Below are positions 45,401 to 55,696 of a stretch of DNA of 64,000 bases, in pieces. A program made the position numbers and the translations under genes. The stretch is from Protea cynaroides. Taxonomy: Eukaryota; Streptophyta; Magnoliopsida; Proteales; Proteaceae. Within the stretch, counting starts at the first letter, position 1. Each line of letters begins with the position of its first letter. The stretch covers positions 41,845,758 to 41,909,757 of the forward strand of contig CM053266.1 in assembly GCA_028583415.1 (NCBI GenBank), read 5' to 3'. The notes under the pieces are model-generated. The model saw nothing but the letters and a program-made list of their open reading frames with translations, had not been told where the DNA came from and made no database searches.

Positions 45401-46601
45401 TATATTTCCAACATGCTATATTTGGATGCTTACACTGCTATATTTAAGCTCACATTGCTATGTTAGATTGTTTACATTGTACAACAACTAGGGCAAGATA
45501 CACCCCTAAAATGGAAATAATTGAACAATTAGGGTAAAAAAAACCCAAAAAAATAGTAGGAATTTAGGTCTCATCCCTAGATCCTATTCACAAAAATGGA
45601 AAGAATTTGGTACACATCCCAAATAAAAATAGTAGGAATTTAGGTCTCATCCCTAGATCCTATTCACAAAAATGGAAAGAATTTGGTACACATCCCAAAT
45701 AAAAATGGTAGGAATTTAGGTCTCATCCCTAGATCCTATTGACAAAATTAGAAATAATTTGGTACACATCCTAATTAAAAATGGTAGGAATTTAGGTCTC
45801 ATCCCTAGATCCTATTGACAAAATTGGAAGGATTTTGGTACACATTCCAAATCCGACTCTCAAAACCCTTTCGAACTACGTCGGTACTCTGATTTCTAGG
45901 GCAAACCCTAGAATACGTAGGCAATTTGGGAATCCCAAATACGGTACAAAGCCACCCATCAACCATACATCCTGCATAAACTTCAACTTGAACAACAAAG
46001 AATCTAATTGAAGCAAATGCATAAATCACTTCCATAATCTTTAATCACACAACTCATGTTCGAACTACGTTTTTGGACTTGATTTCCAAGATTGGAATAC
46101 GTAGGCAGTTTGAGATGTCTTACACATCTCAGATTCAGTCCAAGACCGAACCATCTTTGGTCCGGTTCACTGTATAATATTGTACATTACATTTGCTTGT
46201 TTATTTACTTTAAAACATGATTGGCTGAACCCTAGGTTAGAATAACTTAGCAACTTAGTTTAGGATATCCCCCATTGAACCCTAGTCATCCAGTTGACCA
46301 AGCACAGTCAAAATTAGAATTTAAGGAAAGTTTAGGAGGCCGATAATGATCGGGCGGTTTGGGTGCCTAACACCTTCCCATAATCGTACCCTGAATACTT
46401 ACCCGATCTCTTGCAGACCAAAGAACCGATACATTGGGTCACGGGTCAATAGAAGTCTTACCTTAGGGTGAGGCTACATTTTTAGAGGTCCTAGACCTTA
46501 ATCTAGGTGGCGACTCCAACAGAACAAATCGATCCTCATCGATACGGGATACCACATTTCCATCCCGAGGAGGATCACGTCGATTTTCCATTGTCCTCAC
46601 A
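42465..46601 (+). repeat. 3' LTR of the LARD-like element
   Basis: TGTAAGCACC to CCTCACA, parallel to the 5' LTR throughout. It has four 76-bp units instead of five and small differences, several of the form CAG in one LTR against CGG in the other. The internal primer-site word ggtggcgactcc is also present, at about 46507. Confidence 0.92.
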
Positions 46602-46885
46602 CATGTATTGCCACATATACTATCACATATATACGCCACCTAACGGTGGGGTTACATGTGAGGGGGAGTATTGGGAATAGCTCACATTGCTAATGGGATT
46701 GGAATCCTGTGGTCTTATATATGGAGAGTCCTTCCACTTACTAGTTCAAACTTTTGTGTTGGAAACTTAACACCCTTCACCCCTACTACTGAGAAAACTG
46801 ATTCTCCGGCTCTCTGCTATATAGTTTTCCATCTTACTCACATTCAGTACTCATCTCTTTTCATCCTTATCCTTCTTGAGCAGCA

Positions 46886-47014
46886 ATGGCAGGAAGCAAT
46901 AGTTTTGTGGCTAAATTTTTCTTCTGCATCATGGCGGTGTTGGTTGTGGCTGTGTCGGTGGTCTCAGTGGTGGAAGTAGAGATGCCGCTAGCGGCGCCCA
47001 TGGACTACTTCTGA
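46886..47014 (+). pseudogene. 5' exon of a small secreted peptide, truncated by Copia
   Basis: A 42-codon frame from ATG 46886: a short N-terminus (MAGSNSFVAK), a strong hydrophobic signal-peptide core (FFFCIMAVLVVAVSVV), then EVEMPLAAPMD. At 47003 the sequence switches to Copia RT, and the frame stops two codons later at TGA 47012-47014. The leader suggests a secreted peptide; an Ala/Pro-rich start after the signal would fit an arabinogalactan peptide, but too little is left to say. The preceding 108 bases (46778-46885) look like a pyrimidine-rich 5' leader. The promoter was separated from it by the TRIM and LARD insertions, and the 3' part of the gene is missing. Confidence 0.6.
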
Positions 47015-48749
47015 CCATTGTGTATTTTTTTTGTAAATTCTCTGATGATGATTTTATTATCTTGTTGTTTTATGTTGATGACATGCTTATTATTGGTCAA
47101 GATGCTTTTAGGATTGACAGGTTGAAACAAGATTTGAGCAAATCCTTTGCTATGAAAGATTTGGGGCCAACAAAACAGATCATTGGCATAAAGATTGTAC
47201 GTGATAGAAAGACCAAGAAGTTATGGTTATCACAAGAGAAATATATTGAAAAGGTACTTAAAATATTCAATATGAATAATGCTAAAGTGGTGAGTACTCC
47301 TCTTCTTTCACACTTTAGATTAATTATCAAACATAGTCCTTCTACTGAAGAAGGAAATGAAGTTATGCAAAAGGTTCCTTATGCATCAATAGTGGGTAGT
47401 TTGATGTATGCAATGGTATGCACTAGGTCAGATATTGCTCATGCCGTTGGTACAGTCAGTCGATATCTTTCTAATCTAGAAAAAGAGCATTGGAATGCAA
47501 TGAAGTGGATTATGAGACATCTTTGTGGCACCTCCAATTTGGAGTTTTGTTTTGGAAGTGAGAAACCAATTCTTACTGGTTATACAGATTCAGATATGGC
47601 AATGGATGTTGACACAAAGAAGTCTACTTCAGGTTACTTGATCAACTTTGCAGGGGGAGCAGTGGCTTGGCAATCTAGATTGCAAAAGTGTGTTGCGTTG
47701 TCTACTACAGAGGTAGAATTCATTGCTGCTACTGAAGCAAGTAAGGAGTTAATTTGGATGCGAAAGTTTCTACAAGAACTTGACTTTCCACAAGAGAGGT
47801 ATGTATTATTATGTGACAGTCAGAGTGTTATTCATCTCACGCGATAAGAATTCAACCTTTCATTCTAGGTCCAAACATATCGATGTAAGGTATCATTGGA
47901 TATGCAATGCTTTGGATGATAAATTGTTAGAACTTGAGAAGGTTCATACAATGATAATGGTGCTGATATGTTGACAAAGTCTTTACCAAGAAAGAAGTTT
48001 GGAACTTGTTGTTTGATCGCCGGTTTCGCGAGTTCCTCCATATAGTTGGGAGGGGGAGATTTATTGGATTTTTTGGACTCCCTTCCTATGTGGATAAATG
48101 CCCAAACCTTGGTGTGTTTTAAGCCCATTTAAGCATATTCCCTTTTGCCTTGTATTTAACATTTTAAATAGGGTAAAAACGGATTAGGGTTAGTTTTTAT
48201 ATAGCATCACAAGAAGAAGAGAAAGAGAGCAGCAGTTTTTTCTGGGCGAAGGTGATCTGTAAAGCCGTGATCAAGCCAACTATCAGGAGGTCATCCGTGG
48301 TCCGATTGGATTGATTTTTGGACAACAAGTAAAGGACACATAGTTTGTCAATCTGTACGGTCAGATTTTTTATTGGAGTTTTTTAAGTCAAGTTATTCGC
48401 TCCGTACATCAATCTCTGTTTCTTTGGGTGAAATTTCTGCATCTCTTTGTTTTTTCAAGTAGTAGTTTTACTTATTGTTGCTATTGGGGTTGTATACCCA
48501 TTGGAAGAATTGGAACTAGGTTTTGTAATCTCTATTTGATAATAGTGAAGTTTCGATTTGGGCTTTCGAGTCCCGTGGTTTTTTATTCTTCGATTTGAAG
48601 AGATTTTTTCACGTTAAATTCTTGTGTCTCATGTGTGGTTGATTTATGTTCATTGTTTGCACATATTGTTAGGGCTGAAAATATGTTTATGGTATACTTG
48701 TTACCTTCTCATAAGTTCGATCAAGTGTGAGAGTGATTTCTCCCTAACA
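47003..48749 (+). mobile_element. 5'-truncated Copia element: RT/RNase H and 3' LTR
   Basis: Begins inside the reverse transcriptase at the point equivalent to 2769 of the first Copia copy. An open frame (47020-47847, 275 codons) covers YVDDMLIIGQDA and the RNase H (TDSDMAMD, KCVALSTTE, CDSQS) with few defects. The polypurine tract gggagggggagat is at 48048-48060. The LTR spans 48062-48749 and ends CCCTAACA; its start is TATTGG, a mutated TGTTAG. The LTR end abuts NLR sequence exactly, so this element had inserted into the NLR pseudogene. Its 5' part was lost with the 3' part of that gene. Confidence 0.9.
48062..48749 (+). repeat. Copia 3' LTR, 688 bp
   Basis: Starts tattggatttttt (compare TGTTAGGTTTTTGGG in the inverted copy at 4410) and ends TCTCCCTAACA. 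The first 590 bp match the inverted fragment at 3825-4410. The two LTR ends form the short inverted repeat TGTTAGG/CCTAACA expected of Copia LTRs. Confidence 0.82.
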
Positions 48750-51700
48750 CAATGCCCGTCCAAATTTTTTTGTGTGCTTTCCTAATCCTATCATGCCTAG
48801 TTCCCTAAGATTGATAGACTTTTGGAGGCCACCATCTATCCAACTGCTAATATGAATCCAGAGTGTGTGGAGATCCCTTGGTGGATATGTCTAGGAAATG
48901 GACGTTGCCAAAAGCCCCCAACAGAAGCAACAAAATCAACATATGTTCCTTTATGGTTTCTGTTAAAGCATAGAAGATGCCTTAACTTTTCCAATTTAAT
49001 TATTTCAATGGGGACAGATTCAATCTTGGTATTGAACAGATTTAGAGTTTGTAGGCTATACAAGTTGCCAACCCAAGATGGAAGACTTTTCAAGTCAATT
49101 CCACATAAGTTCAAGTACTTGAGGCAAATGAGCTTTTCCATCTCATTGGCAAGCTTTCAATACCTGGGACACCCTCTAGATCTAACACATTGAGTAATTT
49201 GAACTGTCCACAAAAAGAAGGGGATATTTCAGTAAAGGAGAGTAATGAGCGCATAAGATTTGAAGTCAAGGGAGGGTAAGGAGCCGCAGTTATATTATCT
49301 TCACTTTCCTCAACATGGAGGGCTACACGACGATATGATTTCAAGGACTTCAGAGGAGTGGTGATGTTAAGAAAGTTACCTTCCTTGGCTTTTGATGCTG
49401 CCAAGTTCAAGTGGAGATCATGAATAATAAATGAATCAGGTACCCCATTTGGTTTCCACTTGGCAACTTCGATTAGGTTCCTCTGCATCAACTCCTCAAG
49501 GCATTCTCCACTTGTTGGACTTTGTGTTGTCATTGTTGGCAACTTGGTTGATGTGACTGTGTTGATGAACATTCAATCAGAGAAATTAGGAGAGAGAATG
49601 TCAGTGTAGGAGAGAGAGTGTCAGTGCAATGCCATAGATGAAGTAGTGTATTCTACAATGTTCTACATCTCTTATAGTGTATTTCAGATGGTTTGCAGTG
49701 AGTTGAATAATATTCTACATTGAATTTGATGAGAGAGATTGTCTGTGGACCCCACTGGTGATGTGGCAGAGTTTCAGATGATGTGATCGAGTTTCTAATG
49801 ATGAGGTAATGTCGCGATATCTTGAAGCATTACATGAAGAAAGAAGATGTAGAGAGAGAATAATGAGAGAAAAAGAGGAGAGAGAAAATGTTGGTGGGTC
49901 CCGTAGCAGGTTCATGGAAATCCGACAGTGGAAAGATGTAGAGCATCGAGTTATCTTTCCAACGCAACTTGAATCACTCAATTCCGATGTCGAATGAGAG
50001 AGATATCGTAGTTTCCGTCGGATCGCTCGAAAAAGTCATTAATACATTTGTTCGGGGGCCTTTTGGGTAAGAAGAAACATAGAAGATTCCAAATCAGCTA
50101 CTAAAATGAAGCCACGATGCTCAGATCCACTTTGAATGGCCCAAATCAAGGCGGGCTCGAGTGTAATGCGGCCTTTGCGTCTTGATACCATCGCGCGCAT
50201 TCTGGTTTGACGGAAGTGGGTTAATACAATGAACCGCGATTCATGAAGACAGTTCTTGATTCCGTGTGACGCATGCGTGGTACTACGGCGGATCAGATCA
50301 AGATCCAGCGGCTCATGTAATCTTTGATCGCGCCTAACGCGATTTATTCAGATCCGATGGCGCAAGTTCAATCCCGCCTTTTTAAGGTAATCTGACGGTC
50401 TCTGTTGAAGATCCCTTGAATGCCAATCAGCGTGCGACAACGCATAAGGCGTGTGGCGATTCGGTGTTGCGCGGGTGCACTTTATGGCTTCGTAAGATTC
50501 TCTTTCCTTATTTCTGAGTGGCTGAACTTCAAACAGACAAACTCCAAATCGGCCCGTTCAAGTTGGAGTTTCCATATTTTTGGATTCTCTACCTATTGGG
50601 CGTTGTTGGGAGTCGAAAAAAATAAAAGAAAAATTGAAAAGAGCGTTTTGAAGGCAGAGAGAAGGATTTCTAGGGTTTCGTACCCTGTGGGAGTGATCAA
50701 TCACCAACTACCTCTTCTCTGTGCATCAATGGAGTGCTAAATCCCTATGAGAGGTCAGTAGAGCGTTTATGTTTACATTCATGGTGATTATGGGTTGTGT
50801 GGAAGAGATTGGTAGCCTGTGAGCGAGGTGTGCTCTGTGAATTGATATCTATCATCATTGAAGGCTGTTAGAGAGTACCTGAGGGCAGTGTGAAGTTTCA
50901 GAGAGATTGTTGGCCATTTGAAAGCATTGTTTGTGAGATTTTCAATTCCCTATCTATTTATGCTTTCAATATATTGTATGCTAGTGTAGGTGAAAATTGT
51001 TGAATACCTAGCTAGTGGGGGAAAATTGTAAGGCAATTCTATAAGCCTAAAAATTGTTATTTGCTTTCCGTATGTGCGGGTTAAGCGTGGTGTGTTCAGT
51101 GGGTGCTGGACACTGGTTGTTAAGCCTAAATCTTGGCGTTGGTGCGCCCTCTCAGTTTTATGCTAGGAAAACCTAGGGTTAGTATTCTTGTCTTGTAAAA
51201 GACTAAAAATAGAGTGTTTAGTAAATACGGAGTCCGTTGGGCATTACTTCGTGGACTAGCCATTACATACTGTGTTGGTGAACCACGTAATATCCTTGTG
51301 TTGATTGTTTTATCTTTCTGGTATATTTTGGAGTACGTAGAATGACTTACAGGGTGGGTGTACAAATCTAGTAGACTTGGCCACTGAGTGGTAGCGAGAT
51401 AGATTTGCATACGTTTGTGTGTGTGTATGAAAAGTTAGATCTCCATTAATTCTGGGTAGTAGTAAAATAATTAAGAAAAATTTTCAGATACTGATTCATT
51501 CTCCCTCTCAGTATCATATCACGTTCATCACCATGCACTTCTTCCATTCTTAATTTCCCTTTTGGTTCCATATATCCCTTTGCGACCCACAGTCGAATCA
51601 ATCTGTCCCTCTTGATTTCAATGCTTCTGGGAAAAGCCCAAAATAAAGAAAACAAGGCTTCAAATTAAAGGATCCTCAAATAAGAAGGTAATTCTGAGTA

Positions 51701-52928
51701 ACCTAAGGCCTTATGACAAGCACCCGATTCTAGAACCCAGTCCACACTGTCGAGCACATTCTCCCATGCAAAAACATTCGGCCTCTTTGTTGATGAAAGG
51801 CCTCCCAATACCACAATAGCCAGCGGTAATCGATCACATTTGGCAACAATTTTCTTTGCCAGATTTCTTATCTCCTCGTCCAGAATTGCTTCTCTGTCAA
51901 CTGATCGGAAGACGACCTTCAATAAGAGTTCCAAACTCTTCTCTTCATCCAACTGTCGTAGCTTGTATGGAGGAGTAATCTGGTCGGCATACCGGGCTAC
52001 GCTTTCATCACGAGTTGTCAGCAGCACTCTGCATAGCTGACTACTTCTGCTTGGAGCCGGGAAGATGCGTTTCAGTTTATCCCAAGCTTCTTTCGTCCAT
52101 ACGTCGTCCACAACGAAGAAATAGTTCTTCTCCCTGAGAAAATCAGAAAGCTTTTTCTCCAAATTTCCCTCCCCCATTGACAACAATTCCACTTTCTCTT
52201 CCTCTGTAGGCATCATGACTTGTTCTATGATTTTGTGCAGAACATCTCTGAAATTATACTCTTTGGATATATAGATCCAGGCTTGACAGTTAAAGTGCCT
52301 TCTCACGTCATCTCTTTCGTATATTTTTCGAGCAAGGGTGGTTTTCCCCAAACCACCTATGCCTGTTATTGAGACAACAGCTAACCGTCCTCGGGGATCC
52401 TCTTTCGTCAGCAACTATGCTAGCTCCTCTGCTTCGTTTTGAAGTCCCACAACTTCGACATTAGAAGAGTTTGAAGCTTCCAGTTGTAGCGCTTGCGCTT
52501 GAACAGATGTTTGGCTTTGACCTTCCTCAAAATGCTAAATCTCATAATTCGTTCTGTGATCGAAGAGGTCATTGATCTTTCCTTTGATAACTTGGATTTT
52601 ATCTCTTAGCTCGTGAGCAGAAATGAGATACCTAGTGAATTTGATGAACCACCGAACAACACTGTCGCGACGCTGTTTCCACGCCATTTCGTATACGAAG
52701 ACGTTGATGGCATCTTCTACCTCGAATGCCAATTCTCTTAGTTGTCTCACCCACTCTTTCGCCAGCTCGCTTCTTTGTTGTATTGCATCGGCGTCCTTGA
52801 GAGAGGCAGTCATCAGCAAGAGATATTTGCAGAGTGAAGCCACTTCTGACTTCACTTCTGGGAAGTAATTACCTTTATCTATTAGTAGGGAAAGCTAGTT
52901 TATGTATCAGAGGAATGATCTCAACCAT
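48750..52928 (-). pseudogene. CC-NBS-LRR pseudogene (NLR 3)
   Basis: Third copy of the CNL family, on the opposite strand. The start codon is at 52928-52926 (MVEIIPLI). An extra base near 52895 shifts the frame within the first 20 codons. In-frame stops fall at 52537-52535 (after TNYEI) and 52417-52415. The NB-ARC is intact for 249 codons (52414-51665; GIGGLGKTT, FFVVDDVW, DRLPLAIVV), with Ile in place of Met in the P-loop. A short insertion near 51660 breaks the RNBS-D region. A solo LTR (49513-51534) interrupts it before the MHD region. It resumes at 49512 with GECLEELMQRNLIE, IHDLHLNL and the first LRRs. The gene ends at 48750 against a Copia LTR, so the later LRRs and the coiled-coil tail are missing. 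Confidence 0.95.
49513..51534 (+). mobile_element. Solo LTR (about 2.0 kb) inside the NLR pseudogene
   Basis: Inserted in the NLR between the codons for RMEEV and GECLEELM. It starts TGTTGGACTTTG and ends near TCATCACCA. No internal region or second LTR is seen. It contains LTR-type promoter and leader sequence, including a tract near 50380-50750 with atcaatggagtgctaaatcc, and a 3' part of Copia-like style (ggtgaaccacgtaatatcc). Flanking ccact and gcact could be a target duplication with one change. Which strand is coding is not certain. Confidence 0.65.
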
Positions 52929-53540
52929 TTTTTGTATTTTTTCTTCTTGGCTGTTGAAATATCACAAGCTTTCTAACTCTTTAGAGCTTAGAAGCCCAGA
53001 GCCCCAGACAGACACTCTTCTTCTACCAGGAAGCAGGAACATAATCTTTTCTTGTAGTATTTGACAATATCTCACCTGTTGTACTTGGAGTGCTTTCTAG
53101 GTGGAGTTACCATAAAAGTGAGAACATTTCATTCAGCATCACCAAGAAATTCAGAAGGATATCTTTCTACAATGGCAAGAGGTGTTCTTGGTTAAAGGAA
53201 AAGATCTATGGAACTTGATACCTTTCCAATGTTTATAAGCTATTTAGGTAGGAGGGAGGAAGGAAACAAGAAAGGAATTTTCTGGTTATTGGTTTCAAGG
53301 AAAAACTCCATGGAATATGCATGATACCTTTCCATGTTTTATAGGGCTACTTGGGTGGGAAAGAGGATTTTTGAAGAAGAATGGAATTTTCTGGTTATAA
53401 CGATTGACCTAAGATTACAATTGAGTTTGAGTTGCAACCAATTTTTATCGGTCCAAGTAAAAGACAAAAATGTAATTTCTATATTTGAATTGGAAAATAG
53501 AAAATGTAAATATTTTAGAAGATTTATAATAACCAGGTAA
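52929..53540 (-). promoter_or_regulatory. Conserved upstream flank of NLR 3
   Basis: In reverse complement it follows the upstream regions of NLR 1 and 2 block by block. Examples are gagcatttcc/ctttaaccaagaacacc, ttcttggtgatgctgaatga and, farther out, the aattcaaatatagaaattac / aaaattggttgcaactcaaa tract that matches 9800-9890. Confidence 0.7.
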
Positions 53541-55560
53541 TGGAATGGAATATTAGGTTTGGAAGGTTTTTTTTGGGTAAGTTACAGATCCTGTTCAAGT
53601 AAGGTCGTATGGTTTGGAAGGTTTATAATAACCAGTTCAAGCACATAGCTCTTGCATTTGGCGCAAAGAGCAATTAATCCGAACCCAATCCTCACTAATG
53701 GATAGCAGTCATATATTTGAGGAAAAGTTATTCGGATTTTTTATTGACATTTCGTTTCTTACACAGACCTCTCTCGACACTTATTCATGTATTAAACACT
53801 GTTTTACTAACTCCAAGGAGGTAAGAGGTTAATTTATAAGTTGAATCCTTGTTTTGGTTGACTTTTATTGTTTCTATATTGTTATTTGAGTACATTTCTC
53901 GTCATATCTTATTTGAAAGAAAAAAAAAATTCTATAACACTAAAAAGGCAAAAAAAAAAAAAGGATACAATTTCTTTTTCAGAAAACCTAATTACAAAGA
54001 TTTCCCAATTTTAAATTGATGAATAGAAATTTGAAACTCAAAGTGAGAGTAATTCAAATTACTTATATTAAAAATTCCCAAAATTAGGTAAAATAATTAC
54101 ATTATATGGTAAAATATTGGAAATTAAATAATTCATGTATTTAATGTTTGCGAGGGGAATTGCTATCTGAATAAGTACAAGGCATCTAATTGGAGTGAGT
54201 TTTTTCATTACATGATATCAGAATAGTCATTTCATTCTTCCTGTCTGGGTGCAAGCTTAACAAAACCTGATAGTTTTTCTTTTTCTCTTAATTATTTATA
54301 TTTAATCTTTTTGAAAAAGTGGCAAAAGCAAGGCAGTAATTTTGAGTTCAGATTACCTGTATGTACATGTACTCTCTATGGAATCCTATCACAGTTGATG
54401 TGGTGTGGGACCTACTGAATATAGACGATAATGAAATCCTCAAAGAGGATACAAGTACATATAAGTGAATTATTCTCATAATATATTGCTATGTGACGAT
54501 ATGGTTATTAAAGTGGCTGAACTGAATCCATAACAATATTATGGTTTGTTACCAAATTGGCCTGGACTGAACCCAACAGAACTAGACCTAAGTTAAAAAA
54601 AATCAGCTCAACTCAGCCCAGCCCAATCTAACCCAATCGTGATTGCATCATTAACTTACATTCATCCACACCTTCCTCCCTTTATTTTCCCGCGTGGTGG
54701 CAGTTGGCCCTAGTAGAGTAGATCGTTTTTGTTTATAGGGGGAAATTCGAAAAGGAATATATAGGAGGGAACGAAAAGGGGGAGGGAAGGGTATTTAATG
54801 TAATTAATAATTAAATCTTGATGATCTAGTTGTGATAGAGAATGGAATTTATGGAGGGATAAAAGGTGGGCCATGGGATAGCCAGACTGAAGAACTGACA
54901 CTAGTATGTTAAATTTTTTTTTTTTTTTTTGGTAGCACTGACACTAGTATGTTAATAGATTAAAATAAGATTAATTTTTGCAGAAAAAAAAAAATCATAA
55001 AGGCCTAAAGAGTATGTAAGATGATAGAGTGAAAAATACTGATCGAACGATCATTATTTACCTCATGAAAATGATTCTCACGCATTGGATATTCATGGAA
55101 TTCTTGTGATTTGTGAGCCCATACCGACAAAGATAGTAAGATTGTCAGAAAAGGCCCATTCCTCTTTTTCCAAGATTATCACACTTTTATCTTGTTGGAC
55201 AAAATCTAAAGATACATAGCACATGCGTGGGACCCACTGCACATGCAATACACAGACGGTGCAAAGGAATACGATAAACAGTCCCGTTACTGTGCATCCA
55301 ATCACGGGATGCCAACGATCTAATCAATCTAGGTAGACCCCACCAATTAAATGGACCAGATCAATGTGATGTCTGAGCACCGCACCTGCAATTTAGCTTG
55401 ATGTGGGACCCATCTTGGTAATAAAATTTGCAATAACTGTCCACGTGTCACTCCTTACCTTTGATTGTGGAAAAAAGAAAAAGCATAGGTTTTGAAAAAA
55501 CCTGAGACAACCAGACAACAGTCACAAGGGTAAGGGGGTCGTGTAACACTCAACGGTTCG
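53541..55560. other. Intergenic, one dispersed repeat
   Basis: AT-rich and without genes. 54350-54480 is a repeat related to 31030-31165. Poly(T) at 54911-54930 is flanked by a duplicated ctgacactagtatgttaa (54896 and 54938), the footprint of a small insertion. Confidence 0.5.
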
Positions 55561-55612
55561 CCGTGATTTTTGCTCAATCATCCCTCTTAATCCCTTACTG
55601 ACTGTGTCAAGA

Positions 55613-55619
55613 TATAAAT
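55613..55619 (+). promoter_or_regulatory. TATA box of the DUF642 gene
   Basis: tataaat in gtcaagatataaatgtgagc, 78 bp before the ATG. A start about 30 bp downstream would give a 5' leader of roughly 50 bp, pyrimidine-rich as usual. Confidence 0.7.
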
Positions 55620-55696
55620 GTGAGCTCAGGGCTTTAGTCCCTACCCATCTCAGACCCTTTTCTTCCCTCTTGGTTTCCTCACTCTGTGGAAAGAAA

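Larger units (their letters stand above)
33549..46601 (+). mobile_element. LARD-like non-autonomous LTR retrotransposon, 13.05 kb
   Basis: Nearly identical LTRs at 33549-37853 (4305 bp) and 42465-46601 (4137 bp), both TGTAAGCACC to CCTCACA. A perfect 5-bp duplication catgt (33544-33548 and 46602-46606) flanks it, confirmed by the empty site in TRIM copy 1. The primer site tggcgactccttcgggga starts at 37856 and the polypurine tract gaagaggggcatc is at 42452-42464. The 4.6-kb interior has no gag, protease, integrase or RT. The long LTRs and primer site recall Tat/Ogre-type Gypsy elements (from memory), so it is probably mobilised in trans by one. The high LTR similarity points to a recent insertion. 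Confidence 0.93.
33112..46772 (+). mobile_element. TRIM retrotransposon copy 2, split by a LARD-like element
   Basis: The 5' LTR is 33112-33216. The primer site tggtatcagctc is at 33217. The interior has repeated cacccaaagagggac words (33316-33520). The TRIM breaks at 33548 and resumes at 46607 with attgccacatatac, exactly as the uninterrupted copy 1 reads at 7774 onward. The 3' LTR is 46669-46772. The TRIM has a perfect 5-bp duplication CCCTT (33107-33111 and 46773-46777). Without the insertion it would be about 600 bp. Confidence 0.93.

Noticed and set aside
48669..48749. Separate 80-bp element with TGTTAGGG/CCCTAACA inverted ends
   Set aside because: Better explained as the last part of the Copia LTR. 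Its CCCTAACA end matches the TGTTAGG start of that LTR and abuts NLR sequence.
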